Origin: Psychrobacter pygoscelis
GTDB lineage: Bacteria; Pseudomonadota; Gammaproteobacteria; Pseudomonadales; Moraxellaceae
Length of the DNA: 64,000 bases
Reading direction: 5' to 3'
Assembly (NCBI RefSeq): GCF_004335015.1
Contig: NZ_RQRU01000002.1
Location: 1 to 64,000 of the forward strand
Part shown: piece by piece, positions 1-9,226 of the stretch
Numbering within the stretch: the stretch's first letter is position 1
How the letters are laid out: the number at the start of each line of letters is the position of its first letter
Translations under genes and position numbers: made by a program
The notes under the pieces: generated by a model
Database searches by the model: none
Seen by the model: the letters and a program-made list of their open reading frames with translations, nothing else
What the model was told of the DNA's origin: nothing

Positions 1-12
1 GATGAGGTGCGT

Positions 13-40
13 ATTATAGACGCTTTATTTTATCTGTCAA
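13..40 (-). promoter_or_regulatory. Strong sigma-70 promoter, proximal copy of a tandem pair
   Basis: Read on the minus strand there is a -35 TTGACA (35-40), a 16-base spacer and a -10 TATAAT (13-18), both exact consensus. An A-rich stretch (about 41-63), like an UP element, lies upstream of the -35. Transcription would leave the window to the left. It is the downstream member of a pair with the promoter at 164-191. The arrangement resembles rRNA operon P1/P2 promoters, so a stable-RNA operon beyond base 1 is inferred but cannot be seen. Confidence 0.75.
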
Positions 41-163
41 GAAGTTTTTTGATTTATTTGAAAAGCTTGGTTATCACCAACCCCTCAAATTCCTCACTTC
101 GCTTGCCTCAAAATTAACCCATTCGGCCAACCTTCGACTCGCTTCCCTCTCGATAGGTGGCGT

Positions 164-191
164 ATTATATACGGTTTATATTCACCGTCAA
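164..191 (-). promoter_or_regulatory. Strong sigma-70 promoter, distal copy of the tandem pair
   Basis: The minus strand shows -35 TTGACG (186-191), a 16-base spacer and -10 TATAAT (164-169). The -10 is followed by the GC-rich discriminator ACGCCACC, very like the discriminator of E. coli rRNA P1 promoters, where it mediates stringent and growth-rate control. An A-rich segment lies upstream at 192-215. The promoter and its flanks (156-215) are an imperfect copy of 6-63. Confidence 0.75.
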
Positions 192-237
192 GAACTTTTT
201 TAAGTTTGTTTCAAATTAGTTAGATCTTTGGTGCTTT

Positions 238-740
238 GGGTGCGGTTTAGTCCTGAGCGAGGACTAGAGCACTACTTTGCTCCTAAAGAGCGTTAATAAA
301 TAGTTCAGTGGCTTATTTTAGCGCAGCAAGACAAAGAGCGATGCTCGCAGTGCTAGCAAGAGAGCTATTTTTTAAATTAGCCTTAAAGGGGATTTTCTAA
401 AAGTCTGATACCCAACACTTAATTGATTAAGTAATAGAACTTACGGCAAACAAGGCTTTTTAGCCCCGATATGAGAGCCGTATAAAAATTGCACTGCAAT
501 TTTAGGCTCGCAAGGAAAATTCCTTTAAATAGGAATTTTTAGCGGTTATTAGTGTTTGATGGTCACCTTGGAGTGCGGTTTAGCCCTGAACGAGGACTAA
601 AGCAAAGCACTGCTTTGCTCCGAGTGCAAGAGAGCTATTTTTTAAATTAGCCTTAACGGGGATTTTCTAAAAGTCTGATACCCAACACTTACTTGATTAA
701 ATAATAGAACTTACGGCAAACAAGGCTTCTTAGCCCCGAT
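238..740. repeat. Long near-identical direct repeats (356-470 and 626-740)
   Basis: Bases 356-470 and 626-740 are two 115-base copies with only about five differences, 270 bases apart. The similarity extends upstream in weaker form: 238-282 resembles 571-622. Both copies end with the string TAGCCCCGAT, which in the second copy begins the big hairpin at 731-875. No coding potential is visible. The function is unknown; duplication of a non-coding element or of DNA upstream of an rRNA operon is possible. Confidence 0.7.
461..554. repeat. Hairpin-bearing element following the first direct repeat
   Basis: After TAGCCCCGAT (461-470) come two hairpins. The first has outer arms GAGCC 475-479 and GGCTC 505-509, with an inner AT-rich stem. 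The second has a 9-base perfect stem 516-524 / 531-539 and a short T run, so it could act as a terminator. The block ends in AGCGG, as in the related element at 731-875, but the middle differs. It may be a diverged relative of that element. Confidence 0.4.
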
Positions 741-876
741 AGCAGCGGTATCCTGCTCGGCTAGGCGGATTGCGAGGTCTAGGTTTTGAGATGGTCTCGA
801 GGTAACAGGAACGGCTCAAACCGTGACCTCGCTCCGCCTAGCTGAGGAGATACAAGCGGATAGCGGGATTGGCTAC
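731..876. repeat. Large imperfect hairpin element
   Basis: Bases 760-779 pair with 825-842 in an 18-bp stem interrupted only by a two-base bulge (770-771). Inside it, 782-790 pairs with 815-822, and at the outside TAGCC (731-735) pairs with GGCTA (871-875). The flanks carry AGCGGTATCCT on the left and AGATACAAGCGGATAGCGGGA on the right, divided around the stem. From memory, similar flanking strings around a variable stem occur as intergenic elements in other bacteria; I cannot name a family or confirm this here. It could be a structured RNA, a terminator or a miniature mobile element. Confidence 0.5.
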
Positions 877-1046
877 AAAAAAACCGCTATCAGAGGATAA
901 CGGCTGGTTTATAAATTAATAGATGATAGAGATTGGGGCGATAGGTAACGTTGTAAAAAGTCTAAGTTATTAATCTGCTAAATTAGTTGGCTTTTTTGCG
1001 TCGAGCTGGCTGCATCGCACTTATATGATGTCTTTGTCTCACGTCC

Positions 1047-1952
1047 CTAGTGCTTCAATTTGGCTCTAAGCGTAGAGAATATTCCCGATAGCGCATAGAT
1101 AATACCGATCGCAAGGATACCAACAGGGATGTCATATAGCACAATACCCATCACCAGTACACCAATAATGAGCGCCACAAAAGGAACTTTCTTTTTATCA
1201 AACTCTTTAAAGCTGTAGTACTTGATGTTACTCACCATTAGTAGGCCACAAACCACGACCCAAATAGCGCAAGCTATCATCACATGGGTATCGTAGATGC
1301 CGAGCCACTGATTGTGATCGAGCGCCACCATGACCGCGCTAGTAACTAAGATAGCCGCCAACGGGCTAGCCAGACCAACAAAGTATTTCTTATCCACCAC
1401 GCCAATCTGCACATTAAACCGAGCCAGACGAAATGCTGCACAGGCAGTGAAGACAAAGGCGCAGGCAATGCCAATACGGCTCAATGGTACAAGGGCAAAA
1501 CTATAAATCAAGATGGCAGGCGCAATACCGAAGGCAAGTAAGTCGGCTAAAGAGTCATACTGCTCGCCAAATGGACTTTGGGCATTGAGCATTCGCGCCA
1601 CACGGCCATCGGCACCATCCAAAATTGCCGATAGAAATATCGCTAACGAAGCCTTGTAGAAGTCGCCTTGGGTACTGGCTAGGATGGAGAAAAAGCCAGA
1701 CAATAATGACATGGTAGTAATAAGGTTGGGCGCAAGGTAAACGCCACGACTGACGACCGGAGTGCCATCTGTGACTTCTGTTTCGATAACTTCAAAAGTA
1801 AGACCATCATAGTCGTCGTTGTCTGCAAGCATAAGATTATGCTCACTATCACCCAAGCTGTCGTCGACATAAGGGGGCGCAGCATGAGCAGTTACGCTGT
1901 CAGTCTCAGGGTTAACAGACGGTTTGGGTGACTGGGATGACATCGACGACAT
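1047..1952 (-). CDS. pssA: CDP-diacylglycerol--serine O-phosphatidyltransferase
   Basis: This integral membrane enzyme joins CDP-diacylglycerol and serine to give phosphatidylserine, the precursor of phosphatidylethanolamine. The CDP-alcohol phosphotransferase signature is complete: DGADGRVAR followed by GEQYDSLAD carries the invariant Asp residues. Several hydrophobic segments fill the C-terminal two thirds, and the first ~60 residues are polar and non-conserved. I chose the ATG at 1952 because AGGAGA lies six bases upstream; a TTG 21 bases further out is less likely. The start is two bases from the rlmJ stop and the ribosome-binding site lies inside rlmJ, so the two genes are probably translationally coupled. 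The type is the small pssA (Bacillus/Sinorhizobium) form, not the E. coli phospholipase-D-like form. Confidence 0.9.
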   Translation of the reverse strand: MSSMSSQSPKPSVNPETDSVTAHAAPPYVDDSLGDSEHNLMLADNDDYDGLTFEVIETEVTDGTPVVSRGVYLAPNLITTMSLLSGFFSILASTQGDFYKASLAIFLSAILDGADGRVARMLNAQSPFGEQYDSLADLLAFGIAPAILIYSFALVPLSRIGIACAFVFTACAAFRLARFNVQIGVVDKKYFVGLASPLAAILVTSAVMVALDHNQWLGIYDTHVMIACAIWVVVCGLLMVSNIKYYSFKEFDKKKVPFVALIIGVLVMGIVLYDIPVGILAIGIIYALSGIFSTLRAKLKH

Positions 1953-1954
1953 AA

Positions 1955-2830
1955 CTACTCTCCTACTAACCAACGTACATTAGTGGCACTATCAGGGCTT
2001 AGCTCTGGTGCATCAGCCACTTTTAGATAGGGCTGAATGAAGCGCAGAATCTCACGCGCCTTATTGTCAAACTGCCAAGGCGGATTAATAATAAGCATCC
2101 CTGTGCCGTTTAGACCGACAGCCACATCGTTAGGATAGATATTCAGCTCACAGACAAGCTGACGCTTGATACCGGTACGCTTCATTTTTTTATGGAACAG
2201 CTCGACAGCATCGATATTCTTGAGAGGGTACCAAAGTGCATAGATACCTTGCGGCCATTTGTCATAGTTTACTGCTAGCAGATCGACAAGACGGCTAAAG
2301 TCTTTATGCTCTTGCTCAAATGGTGGATCTATTAGTACTAGCCCACGGCGCTCCGCCGGTGGAATGACGCCGCGGATACCCTCAAAAGCATCACGATGGT
2401 GAATGCCGATGGGCAGCTGATACAGCTGATAGTTTAGGGCATCGTACTCACTAGCTTTGGCCTCGAAAGCTTCAGCACGGATACCAGCATCCGGATGGCT
2501 CTCTACATGATGGGCTATCCACCAAGGTGACCCTGGATAGACATGCTTATCATAGGTCTTGCGCGCCAGCTTAAGGTCATTAAGGTACTGCTGAACGGCC
2601 TCTGGTGCAGTGCTCATATCAGCATCTAGTAGCGCTTGAACGCCGCCTTCTGCCTCTTTGGTCTTGCGCGCTTCTTCGCTTGTCAAAGAATATAATCCGC
2701 GCCCAGCATAAGCATCTAACGCGTAAAAGGGTTTGCCCTTTTGGCTAAGCTGATTCAGCAATTGAACCAGCAGTATGTGTTTGACGACGTCGGCAAAATT
2801 GCCAGCGTGATAAGCGTGTTTATAATTCAT
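1955..2830 (-). CDS. rlmJ: 23S rRNA (adenine(2030)-N6)-methyltransferase
   Basis: The enzyme methylates A2030 of 23S rRNA using S-adenosylmethionine. The N terminus MNYKHAYHAGNFADVVKH is the family hallmark. A SAM-binding segment (YALDAYAGRGLY, about residues 36-47) and the catalytic motif DPPF at about 168-171 are present, with Phe in place of the commoner Tyr of DPPY. Translation could formally begin further upstream, but homology fixes the start at 2830, giving 291 residues, close to the E. coli protein (280). No strong ribosome-binding site precedes it. It is upstream of and apparently cotranscribed with pssA. Confidence 0.9.
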   Translation of the reverse strand: MNYKHAYHAGNFADVVKHILLVQLLNQLSQKGKPFYALDAYAGRGLYSLTSEEARKTKEAEGGVQALLDADMSTAPEAVQQYLNDLKLARKTYDKHVYPGSPWWIAHHVESHPDAGIRAEAFEAKASEYDALNYQLYQLPIGIHHRDAFEGIRGVIPPAERRGLVLIDPPFEQEHKDFSRLVDLLAVNYDKWPQGIYALWYPLKNIDAVELFHKKMKRTGIKRQLVCELNIYPNDVAVGLNGTGMLIINPPWQFDNKAREILRFIQPYLKVADAPELSPDSATNVRWLVGE

Positions 2831-3131
2831 GGTAATTATTGCATCGTTAATAAAAATGGCTTCTATGGTAGCATAAGCGCGTAAAAAATAAGCAGCTTTA
2901 ACACGGCAATGCACAATTTTTACATGCTAACGACCTATTTAACATTCGGATAAAAGCTATACTGACTCGAAGTTAGCACTTAGTCACGGCTGGTTATTGC
3001 AAGAATAATCATCAGCCCAATACTTCTTTATATTATACTCACCTTGTACTTATCACAGTCGGTACTTAAGACAAGGTGCTAGTTACACTATCTATATAAA
3101 GTCGCGAGACCTTACCTAAGGAATAGCCGAG
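2831..3131. other. Divergent intergenic region rlmJ / oxygenase gene
   Basis: This 301-base AT-rich spacer must hold the promoters of rlmJ (leftwards) and of the oxygenase gene (rightwards). A weak candidate for the latter is TTGTAC, 17 bases, TAAGAC starting near 3044. No small gene or RNA structure stands out. Confidence 0.4.
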
Positions 3132-3887
3132 ATGTCGCAACGATCTAATGAATTGACCTTATCAGATAATCTGGCGTCTGCTCCTATCGGTACTCATAAT
3201 CCGCCGCCACTAACGCCAGATTTGTTAGATCAGGATAGACCGATAGCAGCTCAGGCCACGCAAGCGGTGCTCAATCAGTCAGAGTTTGAGATAGACTGGT
3301 CACTGTATTTTAATGATGATGCGCTTGATAGTTTCACTAGAGATGGTTTTGTGGTTTTAGATGCATTATTTTCTAATACCGCGTTATTAGCACTACAAGC
3401 CGAAAGTGGCTTTGTCAACTATCGAGATGCCAAACTGGCGGAAGGGGTTCGGCAGCCAGATATTCGTGGTGACAGGATTCGCTGGATTGGGGATAATTTC
3501 TTTGCAGGATTTTACTATTTGCAAAGTATTGAAGCACTGGCACTGTGGCTTAATCGCACCCTATTTGCTGGTATTCGCCACAGCGAGGCACACTATGCTT
3601 GCTACCCACCTGGCTTTGGTTATCAGTGGCACACCGATAACCCAAACGGTCGTGATGAGCGCGTGGTATCAGCCGTGTTTTATCTCAACGATGATTGGCG
3701 CCAAACCGATGGCGGCGAGCTGGCCATAGTAGATAATCATGGCAATGAGCACAAAATTATACCTAAGGCCAATCGGTTGGTCGTATTCGATAGCAACCTG
3801 CAGCATCAAGTCGAAATTGCCCATCGGCAACGCTACTCTATTGCGACATGGCTAAGGCGTGATGATCCAGTCAGACTGGTCGCTTAA
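3132..3887 (+). CDS. 2-oxoglutarate/Fe(II)-dependent prolyl-hydroxylase-like oxygenase
   Basis: This is a member of the 2OG-Fe(II) oxygenase superfamily, prolyl 4-hydroxylase (EGLN/SM-20-like) branch. The iron-binding HxD...H triad is visible as H167, D169 and H225, and R234 is in position to bind the 2-oxoglutarate carboxylate. The double-stranded beta-helix core covers about residues 110-242; the first ~50 residues are low in conservation. Pseudomonas homologues (PPHD) hydroxylate a proline of elongation factor Tu, so a translation-related protein substrate is a reasonable inference. AAGGA lies about nine bases upstream of the ATG. It is followed by dapE, 82 bases away in the same direction, with no functional link apparent. 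Confidence 0.75.
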   Translation: MSQRSNELTLSDNLASAPIGTHNPPPLTPDLLDQDRPIAAQATQAVLNQSEFEIDWSLYFNDDALDSFTRDGFVVLDALFSNTALLALQAESGFVNYRDAKLAEGVRQPDIRGDRIRWIGDNFFAGFYYLQSIEALALWLNRTLFAGIRHSEAHYACYPPGFGYQWHTDNPNGRDERVVSAVFYLNDDWRQTDGGELAIVDNHGNEHKIIPKANRLVVFDSNLQHQVEIAHRQRYSIATWLRRDDPVRLVA

Positions 3888-3945
3888 AATTTTACATCGC
3901 TTCACCTTTTCAGCCGCCTCTACTAGCGACTGAACTCTATATTAA

Positions 3946-5205
<1,260 letters not shown>

Positions 5206-5234
5206 AGCGCTTATTAAAGAAACTTTCTTAACTT

Positions 5235-5265
5235 AAAAAGCGCTATTCAGCTTTTAGCGCTTTTT
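5235..5265 (+). terminator. Intrinsic terminator after dapE
   Basis: An 11-bp perfect stem (5235-5245 with 5255-5265), GC-containing in the core (GCGCT), ends in a run of five T. It lies 30 bases beyond the dapE stop. Confidence 0.85.
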
Positions 5266-5354
5266 ATTTATCATTAAATATAGCAGGAACTATTCTTAAT
5301 CTTTGCTGGGTTTAATGACTACTGGTCACAGATATTATAACAATTAATGACAAG

Positions 5355-5615
5355 CTATCCTTGCTCAAACCCGTAAATATCAAACCTGTAGGTATTAATA
5401 GATGTTAAATCGAAGATTTCTGAAGAGGCCTATTTAGACCTGCATCCTAACTGAATTTCTCATTTTTCTTTGAAGTCCATATCTATTAGGCAGAGTCGGT
5501 GACGCAGCGCGCCACACCGATTAACACCTGTCCCTCTCCCACTTCTTCTGCAATCAGATGCGCCCAAACTGCACTTGTTTAATAGTTCAATAAACTGCTC
5601 AGGAGTAATGGGCAT
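5355..5615 (-). pseudogene. Decayed GNAT acetyltransferase gene
   Basis: Fragments of a GNAT N-acetyltransferase can be read in order on the minus strand but in different frames and with stops. They are MPITPEQFIELLNKCSLG from an ATG at 5615, then after a frame change HLIAEEVGEGQVLIGVARCV, then near 5420-5440 IQLGCRSK, then NTY...YGFEQG ending near 5355. The order matches the start, the GVAR strand, and the LG.SK...YY...GF end of this acetyltransferase type. The segment between the first two pieces has been lost. An AGGAGT-like string near the start is in plus orientation and irrelevant. The call rests on reading by eye. Confidence 0.5.
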
Positions 5616-5720
5616 ATTAATCTAATAAGTGATGCTTACAGCTGCCATCTTGGTCTAATTTTTCCTTTATTTTTTTAATCAGAACGGTAACAAGACCTTA
5701 GTTAGAGAGCAACCAAAAGA

Positions 5721-6209
5721 TTAATTTACCCCGATATAGATATCCACTTGGGACTCATTGACGTAGTGTTCAAAGTCAACGTCATAGCGCCGCTCGAAGC
5801 GGCAATCTAACTCATTGAAGTATCGCCAAACGGCTTGCCAAGCGTTAATAACCGCCCCTGGCATCTCGCCGCTTTCTGAAAATATCAGATATTTCCCAGT
5901 AGGAATAATCACCGTTTCGAGATTATCAATGGCTGTAACATCGCCTTGATAGTCATTGACTCGCCAGCTGGCAGTGACATCAAACGCCCCAAGTGCATCG
6001 CTTTCATAGTTATGGTAAATACCATAAAGATCACTATTCGGCTTCAATCTATTAAAATGATTCTGATAGAAATGCTGCCAAAGACTACCAATCTTAGCGC
6101 TCTGCGGACTTAGCTCATCGTGATTGGTCGTGCGTACGCTAATACCTTGGCAAATAGTTTCTGTGATTAGAGTACATGATTCAACTGTCATACTATTGTC
6201 TACCTTCAT
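5721..6209 (-). CDS. GyrI-like / AraC effector-binding domain protein
   Basis: A stand-alone effector-binding domain of about 162 residues, with no DNA-binding helix-turn-helix. Typical motifs are GISVRTTNHDE near the start, IYHNYESD...GAFDVTASWRV in the middle, IIPTGKYLIFSESG and the C-terminal VDIYIGVN. Such proteins bind small hydrophobic or cationic molecules and some act as gyrase inhibitors or drug-sequestering proteins; the ligand here is unknown. I chose the ATG at 6209 because AGGAAG stands six bases upstream; a longer form starting at 6269 adds a non-conserved tail. It lies 74 bases downstream of the iscX start and in the same direction. Confidence 0.75.
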   Translation of the reverse strand: MKVDNSMTVESCTLITETICQGISVRTTNHDELSPQSAKIGSLWQHFYQNHFNRLKPNSDLYGIYHNYESDALGAFDVTASWRVNDYQGDVTAIDNLETVIIPTGKYLIFSESGEMPGAVINAWQAVWRYFNELDCRFERRYDVDFEHYVNESQVDIYIGVN

Positions 6210-6283
6210 CTTATTCTTCCTAGTGGTGAATTTCGTGTTGGTATCTCTCGTAGCGTTCTCGTATGACATTTCAGAAATAAGAG

Positions 6284-6493
6284 TTAGTCCGCCTCGTCAA
6301 TCCAGTTCATTTGAATCGACTCTAAGATACCTTCGTTGGATTTATTAGGATCATCAGCAAAGCCTTCTAGCTCAGTCACCCAGCGGTGCAAATCAGTAAA
6401 TCGGATATAACGTGGGTCTGTATCAGGGAATTTTTCACTCAGTTCGATGGCGATATCTAAGCTGTCGGTCCATTTTAATGGTTGCGGGGTCAT
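6284..6493 (-). CDS. iscX: Fe-S assembly protein IscX
   Basis: A 69-residue acidic protein matching IscX (YfhJ) along its whole length: LKWTDS near the start, DP.YIRFTDLHRWV in the middle, DDP..SNE.ILE.IQ and the terminal WIDEAD. IscX binds IscS and iron and modulates cluster assembly. In E. coli it is the last gene of iscRSUA-hscBA-fdx-iscX; here it stands alone with no other isc gene in view, between a GyrI-like gene and a thioesterase-like gene. Confidence 0.93.
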   Translation of the reverse strand: MTPQPLKWTDSLDIAIELSEKFPDTDPRYIRFTDLHRWVTELEGFADDPNKSNEGILESIQMNWIDEAD

Positions 6494-6605
6494 GAATGTT
6501 TCCTTGCAATTAAAGATTATATTTTTGACTTAATGACTTATCGTAGCAAACTTTCTTAGTTTGAGATAGTTGCTCCTCACTCTTAGCTCAATTGGGCAGC
6601 AGTTG

Positions 6606-7133
6606 CTATTGCGATTTTATCGCAGTTTGATGCTGATTCCACGTTTCAATGACTGGGCTGATATGAGTGTCCTGCATGTCTAACACCTCAGGCGACTGCT
6701 TCCCAGACTTATCAATCAGTATAAACTTAGTCATCCCAATCGCCATCAGCGTATTTTTGACAAAAAAGTAATGCTGAAAATAGCCGTATTTCTCATCCCA
6801 GCCCTCAAGTTTACTTTTTACTTGTAGCTTATCTAAGAGTTTTACCTCTTTTAGATAGACGACCTCTTGCATAGAGATGATCCACATCAGGCCACTTATC
6901 CCTTTATGATGACTCAACTGGGTCAACCAGCTGGTGATATTTAGCTCAATAAAAGACAGGTAGCGATAGTTGGGCAAATGATTGCGAAAGCCCATGTCAT
7001 GCGGCAAGATACGATATTGACGTTCAATGGGCGCGAATAACTGCTCTTGGTCAATAGATCGGCTTTGCTCTTGCTGTTTTAACTGCGACTTCAGTAATGC
7101 CATCATAATAAAAAAACGAATGAGCATGTTCAT
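6606..7133 (-). CDS. Hotdog-fold thioesterase-like protein
   Basis: About 175 residues with a pattern typical of single-domain acyl-CoA thioesterases of the 4HBT/THEM6 kind: HDMGFRNHLPNYRYLSFIEL (about 45-64), where D46 occupies the usual catalytic Asp region and NYRYL mimics the N.RYL helix. It continues with alternating hydrophobic strands (LQVKSKLEGWDEKYGYFQHYF, given here with the K and W key). An N-terminal hydrophobic stretch LIRFFIMMALL may be a membrane anchor. The substrate is unknown. It sits upstream of iscX on the same strand, 112 bases apart, so cotranscription is possible. Confidence 0.6.
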   Translation of the reverse strand: MNMLIRFFIMMALLKSQLKQQEQSRSIDQEQLFAPIERQYRILPHDMGFRNHLPNYRYLSFIELNITSWLTQLSHHKGISGLMWIISMQEVVYLKEVKLLDKLQVKSKLEGWDEKYGYFQHYFFVKNTLMAIGMTKFILIDKSGKQSPEVLDMQDTHISPVIETWNQHQTAIKSQ

Positions 7134-7278
7134 AAATATATCTCAACGATTAAGAATTCAACGTATTTTAATAAGTTTTGTAGTGAGCGTAAGCTTCTAA
7201 GCTGTAACGAGAAAAAGCGACTAGGACTATCATGTTAGAAAGCAAAAATGTACTGGAGCGCAAAAAATGCCAGAGGGC

Positions 7279-7301
7279 AAAAAGACGACCGAAGCCGTCT
7301 T
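7279..7301 (-). terminator. Intrinsic terminator after pntB
   Basis: On the minus strand an 8-bp stem (7282-7289 with 7294-7301) closes a TTCG tetraloop and is followed by five T. It lies about 25 bases beyond the pntB stop and ends the pnt operon. Confidence 0.85.
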
Positions 7302-7325
7302 GACTTAAGATAAAATCAGGCAGTC

Positions 7326-8732
7326 TTAGTGACCCGAATCGCTGACGGTACGCACCATCTCTTCGACCATCTTCTTAGCATCACCAAATATCATCATGGT
7401 CTTATCCATATAAAATAATGGATTATCCAGACCCGCATAACCGGTACTCATCGAGCGCTTGATTACCATGACCGTCTGCGCTTTGGAGACCTCTAAAATC
7501 GGCATACCATAGATTGGTGAGCCAGTATCATCCTTCGCTGAGGGGTTGACGACGTCATTAGCACCGATAACCAACACCACATCCGTACTGGCAAAGTCAG
7601 AGTTGATTTCATCCATTTCGATAATATCATCGTAAGGTACATCTGCTTCGGCAAGTAAGACGTTCATGTGACCCGGCATCCGCCCTGCTACAGGATGAAT
7701 GGCAAAACGAACATTAACACCCTCTTCTTTTAGCATGTCATACAGCTCTTTGACTGCATTCTGGGCGCGGCCCTGTGCCATACCATAGCCAGGTACGATA
7801 ATCACATCGCTAGAGTTGGACATTAAGAAGCCTGCATCTTCAGGGGAGCCTGACTTATAGTTCTTTGGCGCGCCGTCGTCGTCGCCAGCGACTACCGCTG
7901 CTGTTCCCATACCACCGAACAAGACATTCAATAGTGAGCGGTTCATCGCTTTACACATGATGTAAGACAAAATCGCACCGGATGAGCCCACGAGCGAGCC
8001 GGCGATAATCAGCATGGAGTTACCTAAGGTGAAGCCAATACCTGCCGCCGCCCAACCCGAGAAGGAATTCAACAGTGATACCACTACTGGCATATCGCCG
8101 CCGCCAATAGGGGCGATCCAGAACCAGCCAAATATCACTGCTAAAGCGGTCATCGCATAAAAAGCAGGCAGGGAGTCAGTAGCAAAATATAGCGCACCGA
8201 AGCCTATCATCGCCAAAAAGAGCAGAGCTTGAACAGGTTTGACCCAGCCACCACTTATAGTTTTTGCCCATTTTTTGGCCGCCAATTTTCCGAAGGCAAA
8301 CACAGAGGCTGAAAAGGTTATCGCTCCGATAAAGCAACCGATGAACAGCTCAATTCGGGCGATAGCACTATGCTCTTGCTCAACGTGCAGCACCGTGGCC
8401 AGAGCAATGGCAACTGCGGATAATCCGACGAAAGAGTGCATCAAGGCGACTGTCTCTGGCATCTGGGTCATCGCCACAGTTCTAGCGCGCCACATACCGA
8501 CTAGCGCGCCTAGTACCATAGCCCCAATAATCAGCCATAATACTGGTCCTTCTGCTAAGAAAAACGTAGTGACAACGGCAATGGCCATGGCCGCCATACC
8601 AAAGCGGTTACCACGAATGGCGGTCTTCGGACTAGATAATCCGCGTAAGGTTAGGACAAATAAAATCGCCCCAACTAGATAAAACCAATCAGCGTGTGCG
8701 GCAATCCAATTCATATAAGTGACATCATTCAT
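7326..8732 (-). CDS. pntB: NAD(P)+ transhydrogenase beta subunit
   Basis: PntB provides most of the proton channel and the NADP(H)-binding domain of the membrane transhydrogenase, which uses the proton gradient to make NADPH from NADH. The N-terminal ~270 residues are a series of hydrophobic helices. The C-terminal domain III carries the NADP-site motifs [24 protein letters not shown] and [13 protein letters not shown]. The length of 468 is close to E. coli PntB (462). Its ATG overlaps the pntAB stop as ATGA, with GGAGG just upstream, so translation is coupled. Confidence 0.95.
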   Translation of the reverse strand: MNDVTYMNWIAAHADWFYLVGAILFVLTLRGLSSPKTAIRGNRFGMAAMAIAVVTTFFLAEGPVLWLIIGAMVLGALVGMWRARTVAMTQMPETVALMHSFVGLSAVAIALATVLHVEQEHSAIARIELFIGCFIGAITFSASVFAFGKLAAKKWAKTISGGWVKPVQALLFLAMIGFGALYFATDSLPAFYAMTALAVIFGWFWIAPIGGGDMPVVVSLLNSFSGWAAAGIGFTLGNSMLIIAGSLVGSSGAILSYIMCKAMNRSLLNVLFGGMGTAAVVAGDDDGAPKNYKSGSPEDAGFLMSNSSDVIIVPGYGMAQGRAQNAVKELYDMLKEEGVNVRFAIHPVAGRMPGHMNVLLAEADVPYDDIIEMDEINSDFASTDVVLVIGANDVVNPSAKDDTGSPIYGMPILEVSKAQTVMVIKRSMSTGYAGLDNPLFYMDKTMMIFGDAKKMVEEMVRTVSDSGH

Positions 8733-9124
8733 ACGTCACCTCCAGACTTCACTGAGGCATCCGTAACGGCTTTGACTTTTTTGTCTTTGGGTTTAAACAT
8801 TGCTAGCATCCGCTCAGTCACTGCAAAGCCACCGAAGATATTAATACTGGCGAGAAACACAGCAAAGGCACCTAGTAAGCTAGTGGCCGTAATCTGCTCA
8901 CCGCCAATATAAACGGTCTGTAGCATCGCCCCGACGATGACAATACTCGACAAGGCATTGGTCACCGCCATAAGCGGGGTATGTAGCGCTGGGGTCACGC
9001 CCCAGACGACGTAATAACCGACGAATATCGCCAGTATAAATATCGTAAAAATCGCCACAAATGGCGTGGCGGCGACTGCGCCGTCGGCAGCCATAGCAGC
9101 GACGGCTAAGACAGTGGCTATCAT
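8729..9124 (-). CDS. pntAB: NAD(P)+ transhydrogenase alpha subunit, membrane part
   Basis: This corresponds to the C-terminal membrane portion (domain II) of PntA, encoded separately as in Rhodospirillum and many other bacteria. It has about three to four hydrophobic helices ([19 protein letters not shown] near the start; the family string [17 protein letters not shown] in the middle) and a charged C terminus rich in Lys. It is the middle gene of a three-gene operon, 102 bases after pntAA and overlapping pntB by four bases. Confidence 0.93.
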   Translation of the reverse strand: MIATVLAVAAMAADGAVAATPFVAIFTIFILAIFVGYYVVWGVTPALHTPLMAVTNALSSIVIVGAMLQTVYIGGEQITATSLLGAFAVFLASINIFGGFAVTERMLAMFKPKDKKVKAVTDASVKSGGDV

Positions 9125-9226
9125 CTTGTTCTCCTAAATTCGTAGGCTTCTTGGTTTATAGCCTCGTAATATATAACTTTAAAATGTGCAATTTTGCTTG
9201 CCAGCAGTTTGAAACTAACTGCTCAG

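Larger units (their letters stand above)
6..215. repeat. Imperfect direct repeat carrying the two tandem promoters
   Basis: Bases 6-63 and 156-215 align over about 58 positions with scattered substitutions. Each copy holds one -35/-10 pair plus the A-rich upstream block. The DNA between them (64-155) shows no open reading frame worth calling. The pair probably arose by duplication of a promoter module. Confidence 0.65.

Noticed and set aside
1..1046. tRNA or rRNA gene within the first kilobase
   Set aside because: No cloverleaf, TTCGAATC-type arm or rRNA segment was recognised; only the promoters suggest one further left.
8239..8682. 147-codon plus-strand frame opposite pntB
   Set aside because: It is the shadow of the pntB membrane helices; no family features.
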